Source: Lachnospiraceae bacterium (lineage in GTDB: Bacteria; Bacillota; Clostridia; Lachnospirales; Lachnospiraceae). Taken from it: a stretch of DNA of 56,489 nt. Under the pieces are notes generated by a model. That model made no database searches, was not told the DNA's origin, and was given only the letters and a program-made list of their open reading frames with translations. Shown here one piece after another: positions 25,662 through 35,230 of the stretch (its first letter is position 1; each line of letters opens with the position of its first letter). The position numbers and the translations under genes were made by a program. The DNA lies in contig JAFUXG010000051.1 of the NCBI GenBank assembly GCA_017470935.1, positions 1-56,489 of the forward strand. Reading direction: 5' to 3'.

Positions 25662-25690
25662 AGATAGTATATATTCATTGGAGGCAATAT

Positions 25691-26152
25691 ATGGCAGAGG
25701 ATAACAAGAGCAGTACACCTGTTATTGGATCTACAAATGCATATCGCAGAGGTGTTATGACATCTGTTGTTATTGCTGCAATTGTAGTAGCTGCTATTCT
25801 TAGTGTCGTATATTTCTGGTTCCGCATTAATTCAGGAACACGGGATGCCATGAGGGAAGCGAGAGACATCAGGATCGCCATGAAGATGAAGGCTATTGAA
25901 CAGTACGGACTTGGCGGCAAATTATATCAGCCAACAGCCAGAAACGGAATGGATGATGGAATGGAAGAGGACATCCTTAAAATGGCTGATGCTGAGGGGG
26001 ACATTGTTCTTCAGGCATGGGACTCAGACAATAATGAGCCTGCTGCATTTACATTTCAAAAGGACAGATATATTATCATTTTTAAAGAGAAGGAAGACGG
26101 ATCGGCAATATGGGATGGTTATTACACGCTCAAATTGCTGGAGTATGAATGA
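25691..26152 (+). CDS. Single-pass membrane protein, possible non-canonical pilin
   Basis: The product has 153 residues: a leader ending in AYRRG, a membrane helix (VMTSVVIAAIVVAAILSVVY), an amphipathic stretch (DAMREARDIRIAMKMKAIEQYG) like the alpha-1 helix of pilins, and a beta-rich end (YIIIFKEKEDGSAIWDGYY). It lacks Phe at +1 and Glu at +5, so cutting by the peptidase is uncertain. Position between the major pilin and the peptidase gene supports a role in the pilus. Confidence 0.5.
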   Translation: MAEDNKSSTPVIGSTNAYRRGVMTSVVIAAIVVAAILSVVYFWFRINSGTRDAMREARDIRIAMKMKAIEQYGLGGKLYQPTARNGMDDGMEEDILKMADAEGDIVLQAWDSDNNEPAAFTFQKDRYIIIFKEKEDGSAIWDGYYTLKLLEYE

Positions 26153-26212
26153 GAACAGGTCGCCTCTGGCGACATGAATAAATGAGCAAAGTATGGATTA
26201 GGAAGATAAGCT

Positions 26213-27064
26213 ATGACAGTTTTTTTATATATATTGGCAATAATACTTGCATGGATGATAGGCTCTGTGGGCTTTTCATTTGTTAATACAATGGCCTATA
26301 GATTTCCCAGACAGAAAAAGATATTAAAGGAGCATTTCTGCTGTGATTTATGCGAGACACAGATTAAAGCATATGAGGCAGTGCCTGTATTCTCCTATCT
26401 TTTTCTAAAGGGCAGGTGCAGATATTGCGGAGAGCCTTTGGTGAAGAGGGATTTTGTTAATGAGATCATAGGTGGTTTTGCCGGTCTGCTGATCTTTTTC
26501 AGATTCGGTGACATCAGTGATATTTCATCATCATTTATATTATCTTCACCAATTGATATTGTTGTTCACTTTAATTTATGGAAGCTTATAACCCTGCTAA
26601 TATTATTACTGATGTATTGTGTTCTGGATTTGGTTATTCTTGTGGATCATGATACAATGGAAATACCCAACAGATTTGTTATTGTTATGTTATATATTGC
26701 AGTGGCAGCCATGGTCTTTGTTCCGGGCGTGAGTCTTGTGTCACATATCATCGGTGCAGTATGCATAAGTGTACCAATGTTTTTGATCACTCTTGCCATA
26801 CCTGGTGCCTTTGGGGGCGGGGATATTAAGCTTGTGGCAGCAGTAGGATTAATGCTTGGCTGGAAGCTGACGCTTATAGGTTTTTTGATAGGATTGTTAT
26901 TAGGCGGAATATACGGAATCATACAGCTTATAACAAAGAAAAAGGGAAAGAAGGAGCATTTTCCATTTGGCCCATTTCTCTGTATTGGTTTTATGACTGC
27001 AGTAATATGTGGTATGGATATAATAAATGCATATATTAAATTAGCTGCATTTATACATGGTTGA
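26213..27064 (+). CDS. pilD: Type IV prepilin peptidase (A24 family)
   Basis: The product has 283 residues of a multi-pass membrane aspartic protease that cuts and usually N-methylates prepilins. The N-terminal domain has the two zinc-type CxxC pairs (CDLC near residue 43 and CRYC near 66). The catalytic aspartates lie in VILVDHDTMEIPNRF (first Asp region) and GGGDIKL (near residue 203). Length and layout match PilD/GspO/ComC. All prepilins of this locus would be its substrates. Confidence 0.9.
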   Translation: MTVFLYILAIILAWMIGSVGFSFVNTMAYRFPRQKKILKEHFCCDLCETQIKAYEAVPVFSYLFLKGRCRYCGEPLVKRDFVNEIIGGFAGLLIFFRFGDISDISSSFILSSPIDIVVHFNLWKLITLLILLLMYCVLDLVILVDHDTMEIPNRFVIVMLYIAVAAMVFVPGVSLVSHIIGAVCISVPMFLITLAIPGAFGGGDIKLVAAVGLMLGWKLTLIGFLIGLLLGGIYGIIQLITKKKGKKEHFPFGPFLCIGFMTAVICGMDIINAYIKLAAFIHG

Positions 27065-27173
27065 ATTTGCATGGACTTTTGCGAAACTTCATTAAAAATA
27101 TATATTGGTTGTGTATATTTAATATGAGTTTCGTAAATGTATGGCTTAGAATATACCTTGGGAGGTTGATAGT

Positions 27174-28370
27174 ATGCCCAATTTCAAATACAAGGCTCAG
27201 AATGCAGAGGGGGCAATTGTAACAGGGGTATTGGCTGCTGCTGACGAACAGGATCTGCATGAGCGGTTAAAACAGAGAAAATTGATGATGCTTGATGCCA
27301 GGAATCTTACGAAAACAGCTAATTACAAGCCTCTTAAGGCAAAGGCGCTGGCTGAGTATGCAAGGCAGATAGGAACCCTGATGCGTGCAGGAATCCCATT
27401 GGTGCGCTGCCTTCAGATGCTATCTGAGGATGAGGCAGTAACTCCTTATGAGCGCAAGATCTATAAGGACGTTACAAGAGAGGTCATGCAGGGTGTTCCC
27501 CTTTCTAATGCCATGGAGTCAATGAAGGGTGTATTTCCCCAGCTCATTATTAATATGTTCAGGGCTTCTGAATCCAGTGGCGGGCTTGATGATACTGCAC
27601 TACGTGTTGCCAATCAGTACACAAAGGAAGACAGGCTGAATGCCAAGGTCAAGGGTGCCATGACATATCCTAAGATATTGGGTGGATTGATAGTTTTGGT
27701 TGTGGCTGTGATCTTTGGCTTTGTAATGCCACAGTTTGATTCTTTGTTTGAATCAATGCCTGTATTACCATTGCCCACCCGTGTAATGCTTGCCATTAGT
27801 GATTTTGTGGTGAAATATTGGGCAGCACTTATGATAGGAGCCATAGTAATATTTTTACTTGTGTATTTTCTTAAAAAGCTTCCTTCTGTGTGCTATGTTC
27901 TTGATAGGATACAGATTCACATTCCTAAGTTTGGAAAGCTTTTTAAGGTTATATATACTGCCAGATTTGCAAGAACACTGAGTTCATTATATTCAGCTGG
28001 TATTCCTATTATTTCCTGTCTTGATATTGCCAGTAAGACCATTGGAAATCTATACATTGAGAGACAGTTCAAGCAGGTTATAGCAGATACCACATCCGGC
28101 GAATCCTTGAGTAATGCAATAGGCAAGGTTGATGGCTTTGTGAAGAAGATAGAATCATCAATTCGCGTGGGAGAGGAAGCAGGATCATTGGATACAATGC
28201 TTGATTCCATTGCGGATGATATGGAATTTGAATCTGAACGGGCAATCGGACAGATGGTTGCATACCTCGAGCCTGTGATGATTGTTGTAATGGCTGCTAT
28301 TGTGGGCTTCATTATGATTTCGGTTATTGTACCTATCTATCAGTCATATCAGCAGATTGGAGCTAGCTGA
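27174..28370 (+). CDS. pilC: Type IV pilus inner-membrane platform protein PilC (GspF family)
   Basis: The product has 398 residues, the usual length. Two GspF domains are visible: ALAEYARQIGTLMRAGIPLVRCLQ (about residues 56-80) and FARTLSSLYSAGIPIISCLDIA (about 263-285). Each is followed by membrane segments (ILGGLIVLVVAVIFGFVMP; VMIVVMAAIVGFIMISVIVP). It forms the membrane platform on which the PilB ATPase acts. GGGAGG precedes ATG 27174. Confidence 0.92.
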   Translation: MPNFKYKAQNAEGAIVTGVLAAADEQDLHERLKQRKLMMLDARNLTKTANYKPLKAKALAEYARQIGTLMRAGIPLVRCLQMLSEDEAVTPYERKIYKDVTREVMQGVPLSNAMESMKGVFPQLIINMFRASESSGGLDDTALRVANQYTKEDRLNAKVKGAMTYPKILGGLIVLVVAVIFGFVMPQFDSLFESMPVLPLPTRVMLAISDFVVKYWAALMIGAIVIFLLVYFLKKLPSVCYVLDRIQIHIPKFGKLFKVIYTARFARTLSSLYSAGIPIISCLDIASKTIGNLYIERQFKQVIADTTSGESLSNAIGKVDGFVKKIESSIRVGEEAGSLDTMLDSIADDMEFESERAIGQMVAYLEPVMIVVMAAIVGFIMISVIVPIYQSYQQIGAS

Positions 28371-28442
28371 TCATGATAGAGATAGTTTACGGTTTCAATA
28401 TAGATCACAATTTTCATAACCAGATACCAAGGGGGAATAAAC

Positions 28443-29912
28443 ATGGCATATACTGTTTATTTGTCAAATACGGATATTGAAGTAATAAAGGGACGCAGCG
28501 ATGGCAAGGGTGTTTCTGTCAGTCATGTATATTCTGAACAGATGCCTGAGGGGAGCTTTTTAAATGGTGTTATCACTGATGCTGAGGGCGTGGAATATGC
28601 GCTGTCCAGTATGTGGAAAAAGTATAAGCTTCCCAAGAAGGGAGTCAGGCTTGTAATCAATACGCCACAGATTTCTGTCAGAGTGCTTGATATGCCAATT
28701 ATGTCACAGAGCAAGGCGGATATATATCTGCAGCGTGAATTTGAGGAGCGCAGTGGAGAGCGAAGGCGGCTGCTAGGTTTTTATGTTCTTAATAAGAATA
28801 ATAAGACAAAGACCATGAAGGTATGTACAGAGCTTGCGGATGTGGATTTTATTGCGAATTATGTTAATGTTTTCGCACACGCAGGGATAGAATTGACAGA
28901 GATCAACAGTGGTATCGGTGTTTCAGTTAATTTCCTCAAGAGATTAAGCTTTGCTGTGGATACCAACTGTGTTGTTATGCTTCGTGATGGAATGACTGTC
29001 ACTGCTATCTATCTTGTTAAGGGTGAGTATTTCTATTCCACCACTGCAAGAACCTTTAATAATCCCGGAACACTTGAATTTGCAAGTGAGATTTCCAACA
29101 CGGTAAGCCAGATTGAACAGTTTTCAAAATCCCAGAACGTGGAGGATCCTATATCAAGAATATATCTTGGTGGTATGACAATAGAGGATTCCACTAACGT
29201 GGAGAGAGCTGTGTCAATGAATCTATCAGAGGATATAGTTGTATTTAATATAAGTGTTATGCGTGGTGTGAGCTTCAGCTATTCTACGGATTCCCTGGAT
29301 GCTTTGTTCTATCCTACTGCAGGTATCATGACTCTTTCAGACCATTGGAATCTTCTTAAGATGTATGGAAAGGGAGAGGTTGTTGATAATGAGAAGCGTT
29401 CAAGGATGATCAAGCTGGCGATACCGTATGCTGCTGTATTTTTGTTAATGCTGATAATTACGGTGGCGAGGGCGGTTTCTTACTCTAATAAAAAGCATAA
29501 ATTTGATGAGCTTAATGATTACAACACTAATATATCAAATATTATGGGTGCTGCAGAGTATGATGAGGCTGCGGCTAAGGTTTCACTGTACAGTGACCAT
29601 GTTAATGGCTTGAGACTTCTTGAGACCAACATTGACAGCTATCCATTGCCGAAGGATGAGATCAATAGGGTGATCGAGCGTGCGGCGGTTGGACTTGGAG
29701 ATGTTACGATAGACAGCTATGATGCTTATAAGGGAGTAGTTGGCGTAACTGCCAAATTTGCAGAGGTTGATACAGTTAATACATTTATAGACCGTCTTGA
29801 TGCTGAGGACTGCTTCTATGAGATCAATTATACAGGATATTCTGAAATAAATGCTTCAGGACAGTGGGTAGCCAATCTGGAATGCATTCTTTCAGAAAAT
29901 GCAGGGAGGTGA
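28443..29912 (+). CDS. PilM-PilN-like fusion protein
   Basis: The product has 489 residues. The first 310 residues have the character of a PilM-type actin-like ATPase (LVINTPQISVRVLDMP; NSGIGVSVNFLKRL; a late ISRIYLGGMTIE strand-Gly motif). They are followed by one membrane helix (about 325-345, AIPYAAVFLLMLIITVARAV). A PilN-like domain of about 145 residues comes after it, with a coiled start and a ferredoxin-like C-terminal part (VGVTAKFAEVDTVNTFIDRL). PilM and PilN are usually separate; here both parts are in one frame without a break. The nucleotide-binding residues are not obvious, so ATP binding is uncertain. It lies between pilC and the pilO-like gene, where pilM and pilN are expected. 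Confidence 0.7.
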   Translation: MAYTVYLSNTDIEVIKGRSDGKGVSVSHVYSEQMPEGSFLNGVITDAEGVEYALSSMWKKYKLPKKGVRLVINTPQISVRVLDMPIMSQSKADIYLQREFEERSGERRRLLGFYVLNKNNKTKTMKVCTELADVDFIANYVNVFAHAGIELTEINSGIGVSVNFLKRLSFAVDTNCVVMLRDGMTVTAIYLVKGEYFYSTTARTFNNPGTLEFASEISNTVSQIEQFSKSQNVEDPISRIYLGGMTIEDSTNVERAVSMNLSEDIVVFNISVMRGVSFSYSTDSLDALFYPTAGIMTLSDHWNLLKMYGKGEVVDNEKRSRMIKLAIPYAAVFLLMLIITVARAVSYSNKKHKFDELNDYNTNISNIMGAAEYDEAAAKVSLYSDHVNGLRLLETNIDSYPLPKDEINRVIERAAVGLGDVTIDSYDAYKGVVGVTAKFAEVDTVNTFIDRLDAEDCFYEINYTGYSEINASGQWVANLECILSENAGR

Positions 29913-29916
29913 GCAT

Positions 29917-30747
29917 ATGGCAACGGGAATTACAGCTAGAGATAAGAAATTATTATATATGCTTGGTATTATTGTCATTGTATCCTTGTTTTATATTATA
30001 GGGATAAGACCTCTTAACAGAAGGATCACTAAGCTTGAGGATAAGATCGATGATGCACAGGTTGAGCACGATACGATCAAGATGAAGCTGTATCAGCTGG
30101 ATATGATCACTGATTTTAAGGAAAGTGCAGAGGCTATGGCTGATAAGCTTTCTTCAAGATATTATGACAGTATGGTTCCGGCTGATGTGGATAAGCTGAT
30201 AACCAATAAGGCATTGGGCTACGGATTAAAGATTAATAACCTGGGCATACAGACAGGTAAAGAACCGGCTAATGTGCTGGCATATGTGAATTCAGAGGCA
30301 TTTGCGGCACAGCAGAGGGCTATCGAGGCTGCGGAGAGCAGTGCTGACAGCGTGGCTGATTCAGAAGCATCAGAGGATGCTGCTTCTTCAGTAAGTGATG
30401 ATATGGTGGATATTGATGTTCTTGCTTCCATTAATCAGGAGTCTGGAATTTATGAGGTGGCAGACACAACATCTGCAGAGGTGTATATTACCTCAATGGT
30501 ATTAGATGTATACGGACCCCATGATAAAGCCCAGTCACTTCTTGATGACATTATTAACGACAAGGCTTTGCGTGTCACATCCTATCAGTGGACGGATATG
30601 ACAACCCTTCCGTATCAGTATGTAAATGGAGAGCTGGTACAGGTTGAACAGGAAAGCGGTAACAGATTGGTTATTAATTTTGACCTGTATATGTATGATG
30701 GATCAGATTTCAAAGCAATGGCAAAGCAGGACCAGGAAGGAAAGTGA
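29917..30747 (+). CDS. pilO: PilO-like type IV pilus alignment protein
   Basis: The product has 276 residues: one membrane helix near the N-terminus (LLYMLGIIVIVSLFYIIGIR), a coiled coil (about 35-70), an Ala/Ser/Asp/Glu-rich linker (about 128-160) and a C-terminal ferredoxin-like part (AEVYITSMVLDVYGPHDKAQ). ATG 29917 follows GGGAGGTGAG and lies 4 bp behind the end of the preceding gene. In known systems PilO pairs with PilN to connect the cytoplasmic ATPase ring to the pilus platform. Confidence 0.7.
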   Translation: MATGITARDKKLLYMLGIIVIVSLFYIIGIRPLNRRITKLEDKIDDAQVEHDTIKMKLYQLDMITDFKESAEAMADKLSSRYYDSMVPADVDKLITNKALGYGLKINNLGIQTGKEPANVLAYVNSEAFAAQQRAIEAAESSADSVADSEASEDAASSVSDDMVDIDVLASINQESGIYEVADTTSAEVYITSMVLDVYGPHDKAQSLLDDIINDKALRVTSYQWTDMTTLPYQYVNGELVQVEQESGNRLVINFDLYMYDGSDFKAMAKQDQEGK

Positions 30748-30751
30748 TGCT

Positions 30752-32602
30752 ATGAAATTAAGAATAGGTGATACTGATAACAAATCAAATATTGTTGCAA
30801 CAGCAGCGCCTGCGGCAACTGTTACGCCGAATGTTCCCTTAGCACCCACACCTTCTGCGGCTGATCAGGGAAAGGACGCTTCACAGCCGGGGGCACAGAC
30901 GACAGCAGGGACAATAGATCACAACGCAATAAGAAAGCTAAGGCTTGGTGATACGCTAATTGACATGGGATACATTACTGACGGACAGCTCGGTGAGGCT
31001 CTTGCCTATCAAAAGGAGCATAAGGGAGAGCGTATCGGATCCATACTTATCACCCTTGGTTTTGTAACAGAAAGACAGATGATAGGTGCCCTTGCGGAGA
31101 AGCTTAACATTGAAGTGATCGATATATCAAACCGAAAGGTTGATATTGAGGCTGTTGATCTGATTCCGGAGCAGTTAGCGGTTAATTATGTTATGCTTCC
31201 TATTGGCTTGGAGAATGACCATTTACAGCTTGTTGTAAATGATCCCCTTGATCTATATGGCATTGAGGATATCAGGCAGACCACAGGTAAGGCTATTGAG
31301 CTTTTCATTTCTGAGAAGGAGCCGCTTATTAATGCCATTAATTATTACTATGCAGAAATATCTGCAAAAGAGGCGGTTAATGCTGCTAATAAGAATATGG
31401 ATGATAGTGTTGTGGATGAGATGCTTATTGATACATCTGATGCCACTGACGATACACCGATCATCAATCTTGTTAATAGTCTTCTTGAGAAAGCATACAC
31501 AGATAATGTTTCAGATATCCATATTGAACCCTTTGAAAAGCACACAATGGTCCGTATGCGTATTGATGGTGCAATGGTGGAATATGTTACGTTGCAGAAG
31601 AATATTCATGCTTCACTGATTGCCCGTATTAAGATCATGGGTGAGCTGGATATTGCTGAACGCCGTGTTCCACAGGATGGACATTTTCGTGCGAGAGTTA
31701 TGAATCAGATTGTGAATGTCCGTGTATCGATTATTCCGACTACATTCGGGGAAAAGGCAGTTCTTCGTATGCTTGCAAATAATTCAGCTATAGACCATCC
31801 GGGAACCTTTGGCATGAATGAAGAGAATTATCGCAAGGTACAGAAAATGCTTGGTTCTCTTAATGGTATCATTTATCTTACAGGTCCAACAGGGTCAGGA
31901 AAGTCTACAACCCTCTATATGATGCTTGCGGAGCTTTCTGACAGGCCTGTTAATATATCTACGATCGAAGACCCTGTGGAGAAGAATCTTCCAAAGCTTA
32001 ATCAGATGCAGGTTCACCCTGTGGCGGGACTTACATTTGAGGTAGGACTTAGGGCTTTGCTTCGTCAGGATCCTGATATTATAATGGTTGGAGAGACCCG
32101 TGATGCAGAGACAGCTAATATTTCCGTAAGGGCGGCTATCACCGGACATCTTGTTCTTTCAACACTTCATACCAATGATGCGGCTTCATCTGTTATCCGT
32201 CTTGTGGATATGGGTATAGAGCCTTATATGGTGTCGAGTGCTTTAGATGGGATCATTGCCCAGAGACTTGTGAGAAAGGTGTGCACATACTGCAGTACCG
32301 AGGCGGCATTATCGGAGGAGGACAAACAATTCATAGGCAAGGATATACCTTATGTTAAGGTTGCCCACGGCTGTACCCACTGCAATAATTCAGGATACAA
32401 CGGACGTATTTCAATTCATGAGATACTTGTTGTGGATAAGGAATTAAGAAAGATGATCGCTGCCGGAGCCAATACTGAGGAAGTAAAGGAATATGCTATA
32501 GAGAAGCAGGGCATGAAGACCCTCAGGGAAAGCTGTATTGAGCTTATGGAGCAGGGTATTACAACAGTGGAGGAATTCAGGCGTGTGGCATCCTTTGACT
32601 GA
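30752..32602 (+). CDS. pilB: Type IV pilus assembly ATPase PilB
   Basis: The product has 616 residues. An N-terminal Ala/Pro-rich stretch is followed by an MshEN/T2SE N-domain (LGDTLIDMGYITDGQLGEAL ... LGFVTERQMIGALAEKL, about 64-125). The GspE ATPase follows, with Walker A GPTGSGKST (about 378), Asp box (QDPDIIMVGETRDAETA), HLVLSTLHTNDA and a zinc-type CxxC pair (CTYC ... CTHC). It powers pilus extension. ATG 30752 is chosen: AAGGAAAGTG precedes it and it starts 4 bp behind pilO; the longer in-frame start at 30626 lies within pilO. It is the last pilus gene, and no retraction ATPase PilT follows. Confidence 0.93.
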   Translation: MKLRIGDTDNKSNIVATAAPAATVTPNVPLAPTPSAADQGKDASQPGAQTTAGTIDHNAIRKLRLGDTLIDMGYITDGQLGEALAYQKEHKGERIGSILITLGFVTERQMIGALAEKLNIEVIDISNRKVDIEAVDLIPEQLAVNYVMLPIGLENDHLQLVVNDPLDLYGIEDIRQTTGKAIELFISEKEPLINAINYYYAEISAKEAVNAANKNMDDSVVDEMLIDTSDATDDTPIINLVNSLLEKAYTDNVSDIHIEPFEKHTMVRMRIDGAMVEYVTLQKNIHASLIARIKIMGELDIAERRVPQDGHFRARVMNQIVNVRVSIIPTTFGEKAVLRMLANNSAIDHPGTFGMNEENYRKVQKMLGSLNGIIYLTGPTGSGKSTTLYMMLAELSDRPVNISTIEDPVEKNLPKLNQMQVHPVAGLTFEVGLRALLRQDPDIIMVGETRDAETANISVRAAITGHLVLSTLHTNDAASSVIRLVDMGIEPYMVSSALDGIIAQRLVRKVCTYCSTEAALSEEDKQFIGKDIPYVKVAHGCTHCNNSGYNGRISIHEILVVDKELRKMIAAGANTEEVKEYAIEKQGMKTLRESCIELMEQGITTVEEFRRVASFD

Positions 32603-32690
32603 TAAATCATATTAGATTATATCTGCTTAACCTGCATATACAAGTCAAGAACAATATGCTATGAATATTAACTTGAATTGCAAAAAATAC

Positions 32691-32719
32691 TTGCATGTTG
32701 TCATATAGTGTGTTAGAAT
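32691..32719 (+). promoter_or_regulatory. Promoter of rpmE
   Basis: TTGCAT (32691-32696), a 17-base spacer and TAGAAT (32714-32719), about 90 bp before the rpmE start, leaving an 80- to 85-base leader. Confidence 0.65.
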
Positions 32720-32725
32720 ACAGAA

Positions 32726-32809
32726 GTTGTTCAGGCAAAATTTTGTCTAGTAACATAGAAAGCTTAGGCGGGTTGGAATCTGCCAATATTATTAGAGAGG
32801 TGTTATACA
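32726..32809 (+). promoter_or_regulatory. rpmE leader, possible L31 autoregulatory RNA
   Basis: The leader can form a small stem around 32768-32785 (GGCGG with CTGCC, one G-U pair), just before the ribosome binding site GAGAGG. L31 leader RNAs that bind the protein are known in Firmicutes. Membership here is a guess from position and one stem; no consensus could be aligned. Confidence 0.3.
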
Positions 32810-33019
32810 ATGAAGGAAGGAATTCATCCAAATTATTACCAGGCTAAGGTAGTATGTAACTGCGGTAATGAGTTTGTGACAGGATCTACAAAGGAAGAGA
32901 TTCACGTTGAGATTTGTTCAAAGTGTCATTCTTTCTACACAGGTCAGCAGAAGTCAGCTCAGGCACGTGGTCGTATTGATAAGTTCAATCGTAAGTACGG
33001 CGTTAATCAGGCAAACTAG
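32810..33019 (+). CDS. rpmE: Ribosomal protein bL31
   Basis: The product has 69 residues, beginning [20 protein letters not shown] and carrying two zinc cysteine pairs (CNC and CSKC), so it is the zinc-containing form. It belongs to the large ribosomal subunit. It has its own promoter and terminator and lies next to yqhQ-prmC-prfA, the usual clostridial neighbourhood. Confidence 0.96.
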   Translation: MKEGIHPNYYQAKVVCNCGNEFVTGSTKEEIHVEICSKCHSFYTGQQKSAQARGRIDKFNRKYGVNQAN

Positions 33020-33029
33020 TAACGATTGT

Positions 33030-33066
33030 GGGTTGGGATTGAATATAATCTCAACCCTTTTTTTGT
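33030..33066 (+). terminator. Terminator behind rpmE
   Basis: GGGTTGGGATT pairs with AATCTCAACCC (one G-U pair), followed by seven T. Confidence 0.85.
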
Positions 33067-33160
33067 AAGGAATTTTTGATTGTAAAGAATACAGTACTCG
33101 GAAGGTGCAGTTATAATTCTTTATTATGATCGCGCTGAAATATTTTGGAGGTTGATTATT

Positions 33161-34153
33161 ATGGAACAACGCTTGCCAAAGGGTTCTCTTGGAGGACAGG
33201 CTGTTCTTGAGGGTATAATGATGAAGGGACCGGGAGGCTATTCTACAGCAGTAAGGCTTCCGGATTCAAAGATATGTGTTAAATTTCATAAATATAAGTC
33301 ATATGGCGAGAAATATCCGGTATTCAAGATTCCATTTATACGTGGAATTGCTAATTTCGTGGAAGCCCTGGCGCTTGGCATGAAGACACTTACTTATTCA
33401 TCCTCATTTTTTGAGGAGGATGAGGAGGAGACTAAGGCAGACAGACTTTTTAAGGATATATTCAAGGATAAGGCCGAGGATGTTCTTCTTGGAATTACTG
33501 TAATTATTTCTGTTGTACTTGCACTTGGTCTTTTTATGTTCATTCCTGCGGGAATTGCGGAATTGCTTGGCAAATGGATATCCAATCATTTCGTATTATC
33601 ACTTATTGAAGGTATTATACGACTTGGTATTTTTCTTGCTTATGTGGCTCTTATCGCACAGATGGAGGATATACACAGACTGTTTATGTATCATGGTGCG
33701 GAGCATAAGACCATTAACTGTTATGAAGCAGGTGACGAATTAAAGCCTGAGAATGTTAAGAGGCATACCAGGTATCATAAGCGCTGTGGAACAAGCTTTA
33801 TATTCTTTGTAATGATAGTAAGTATTATTGTGTTTATGTTTATTACAGCAGAGCAGATGTGGCTGAGATTTTTGTTAAGGCTTCTGCTGGTTCCTGTTGT
33901 AGCAGGAATATCCTATGAGCTTATCAGAATGGCAGGAAGAAGTGACAGCGGATTCTGGAGAATTATAAGTGTTCCCGGAATGTGGGTGCAGAAGCTTACA
34001 ACAAGAGAGCCGGACGAGGATATGATACAGGTTGCCATTGTTGCGGTTGAGGCAGTCCTCTATGGCAAGGCGTATGCTGATGCGGTTAATGATGCGCAGG
34101 GAATCGTACTTCCTAACGCAGAGCTTGAGGTAGATGATCTTGAGGGCTTCTAG
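33161..34153 (+). CDS. yqhQ: DUF1385 membrane protein (YqhQ-like)
   Basis: The product has 330 residues. The N-terminus LPKGSLGGQAVLEGIMMKGP is the hallmark of DUF1385, followed by several membrane helices (about 110-135, 150-170, 205-250). A conserved YHGAEHKTINCYEAG segment lies near residue 178, with His and Glu residues that could bind a metal. ATG 33161 follows TGGAGG; the in-frame TTG at 33152 is less likely. Its molecular role is not known. The gene is regularly found between rpmE and prmC in Clostridia, as here. Confidence 0.85.
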   Translation: MEQRLPKGSLGGQAVLEGIMMKGPGGYSTAVRLPDSKICVKFHKYKSYGEKYPVFKIPFIRGIANFVEALALGMKTLTYSSSFFEEDEEETKADRLFKDIFKDKAEDVLLGITVIISVVLALGLFMFIPAGIAELLGKWISNHFVLSLIEGIIRLGIFLAYVALIAQMEDIHRLFMYHGAEHKTINCYEAGDELKPENVKRHTRYHKRCGTSFIFFVMIVSIIVFMFITAEQMWLRFLLRLLLVPVVAGISYELIRMAGRSDSGFWRIISVPGMWVQKLTTREPDEDMIQVAIVAVEAVLYGKAYADAVNDAQGIVLPNAELEVDDLEGF

Positions 34154-34239
34154 CTTCTGATAAGACAACGTTTTTATGAAAGAAGATTAGTGTTTGGAAG
34201 TTTAACTGCGGCATTGTAGATTGATAGAAGGGTTGTAAT

Positions 34240-35100
34240 ATGGCAACGATTAAGGAATTGCTTGATTATGGAATGGAGCAGCTTGTAAGCAGTGGTAATG
34301 AGTATGCAAAGTATGAGCGCAAGGTGCTTTTACAGGACGTACTTTCTGTTAATTATATGTATATGTTAATGAATGGTGATGAACAGGTATCAGCTGATAA
34401 GGAGAAGCAGTACAAGGACCTGATAGAAAGACGTACTGCCCATTACCCGCTTCAGTATCTTTTGGGATATGCCCATTTTATGGATTATACATTTAATGTA
34501 AATGAGAATGTGCTTATTCCAAGAAGTGATACTGAAATATTGGTTGAGATCATTAATGATTCTTATGATGATATATGTAAGCTGCATGGAACAGATAATA
34601 ATATAAAGCTGTTAGATATTTGCTGTGGCTCAGGATGTATAGGAATATCATTAAAGCTGTATCACAGGGATATTAAGCTTACATTAAGCGATGTTTCTGA
34701 GGCTGCTCTTGATGTTGCTGCGTCAAATCTTGAAAAATATAAGATAGAGAATGCTTTGCTCAACAAGGGAAGCTTATATCAGGGAATAGAAGACCGGTAC
34801 AATATAATCGTATGTAATCCACCCTATATCGAAAGTGATATAGTGGAAACCCTTATGCCGGAGGTCAGGGAGTATGAGCCAAGGCTTGCGTTGGATGGCG
34901 GTGCTGATGGGCTTGACTTTTACAGAAGTATAATTAAGGATGCAGAGAAGCATTTAGCAGATAAGGGTTATATATTTTTTGAAATAGGATATAATCAGGG
35001 AAGGGCTGTTTCTGCTCTTTTAGAGGAGGCAGGCTTTGTGGATGTAGAGATCAAAAAGGATTATGCAGGTATGGACAGAGTTGTGTTTGGACATTTATAG
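34240..35100 (+). CDS. prmC: Release-factor glutamine N5-methyltransferase
   Basis: The product has 286 residues. The N-terminal helical domain contains YPLQYLLGYAHFMDYTFNVN, followed by LIPRSDTEILVE and the SAM-binding motif LLDICCGSGCIGISL (about residues 125-139). The substrate-loop motif NPPY (about 193) marks methylation of the glutamine in the GGQ loop of release factors. The target gene prfA follows 130 bp downstream, the usual pairing. Confidence 0.95.
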   Translation: MATIKELLDYGMEQLVSSGNEYAKYERKVLLQDVLSVNYMYMLMNGDEQVSADKEKQYKDLIERRTAHYPLQYLLGYAHFMDYTFNVNENVLIPRSDTEILVEIINDSYDDICKLHGTDNNIKLLDICCGSGCIGISLKLYHRDIKLTLSDVSEAALDVAASNLEKYKIENALLNKGSLYQGIEDRYNIIVCNPPYIESDIVETLMPEVREYEPRLALDGGADGLDFYRSIIKDAEKHLADKGYIFFEIGYNQGRAVSALLEEAGFVDVEIKKDYAGMDRVVFGHL

Positions 35101-35230
35101 CTGTTTTTAAATAATATTAATGAAAGGATAGTGCTATATAATTGCTTAATATTAGAATAGGGATATATAGTTATTAATTAGATAATATAGTATTTTGATT
35201 ATAAGATATAGATAGAGAAAGGGAATAATT

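Noticed and set aside
30626-30751. Longer start for PilB
   Set aside because: The extra 42 codons lie within pilO in another frame; ATG 30752 has a proper ribosome binding site.
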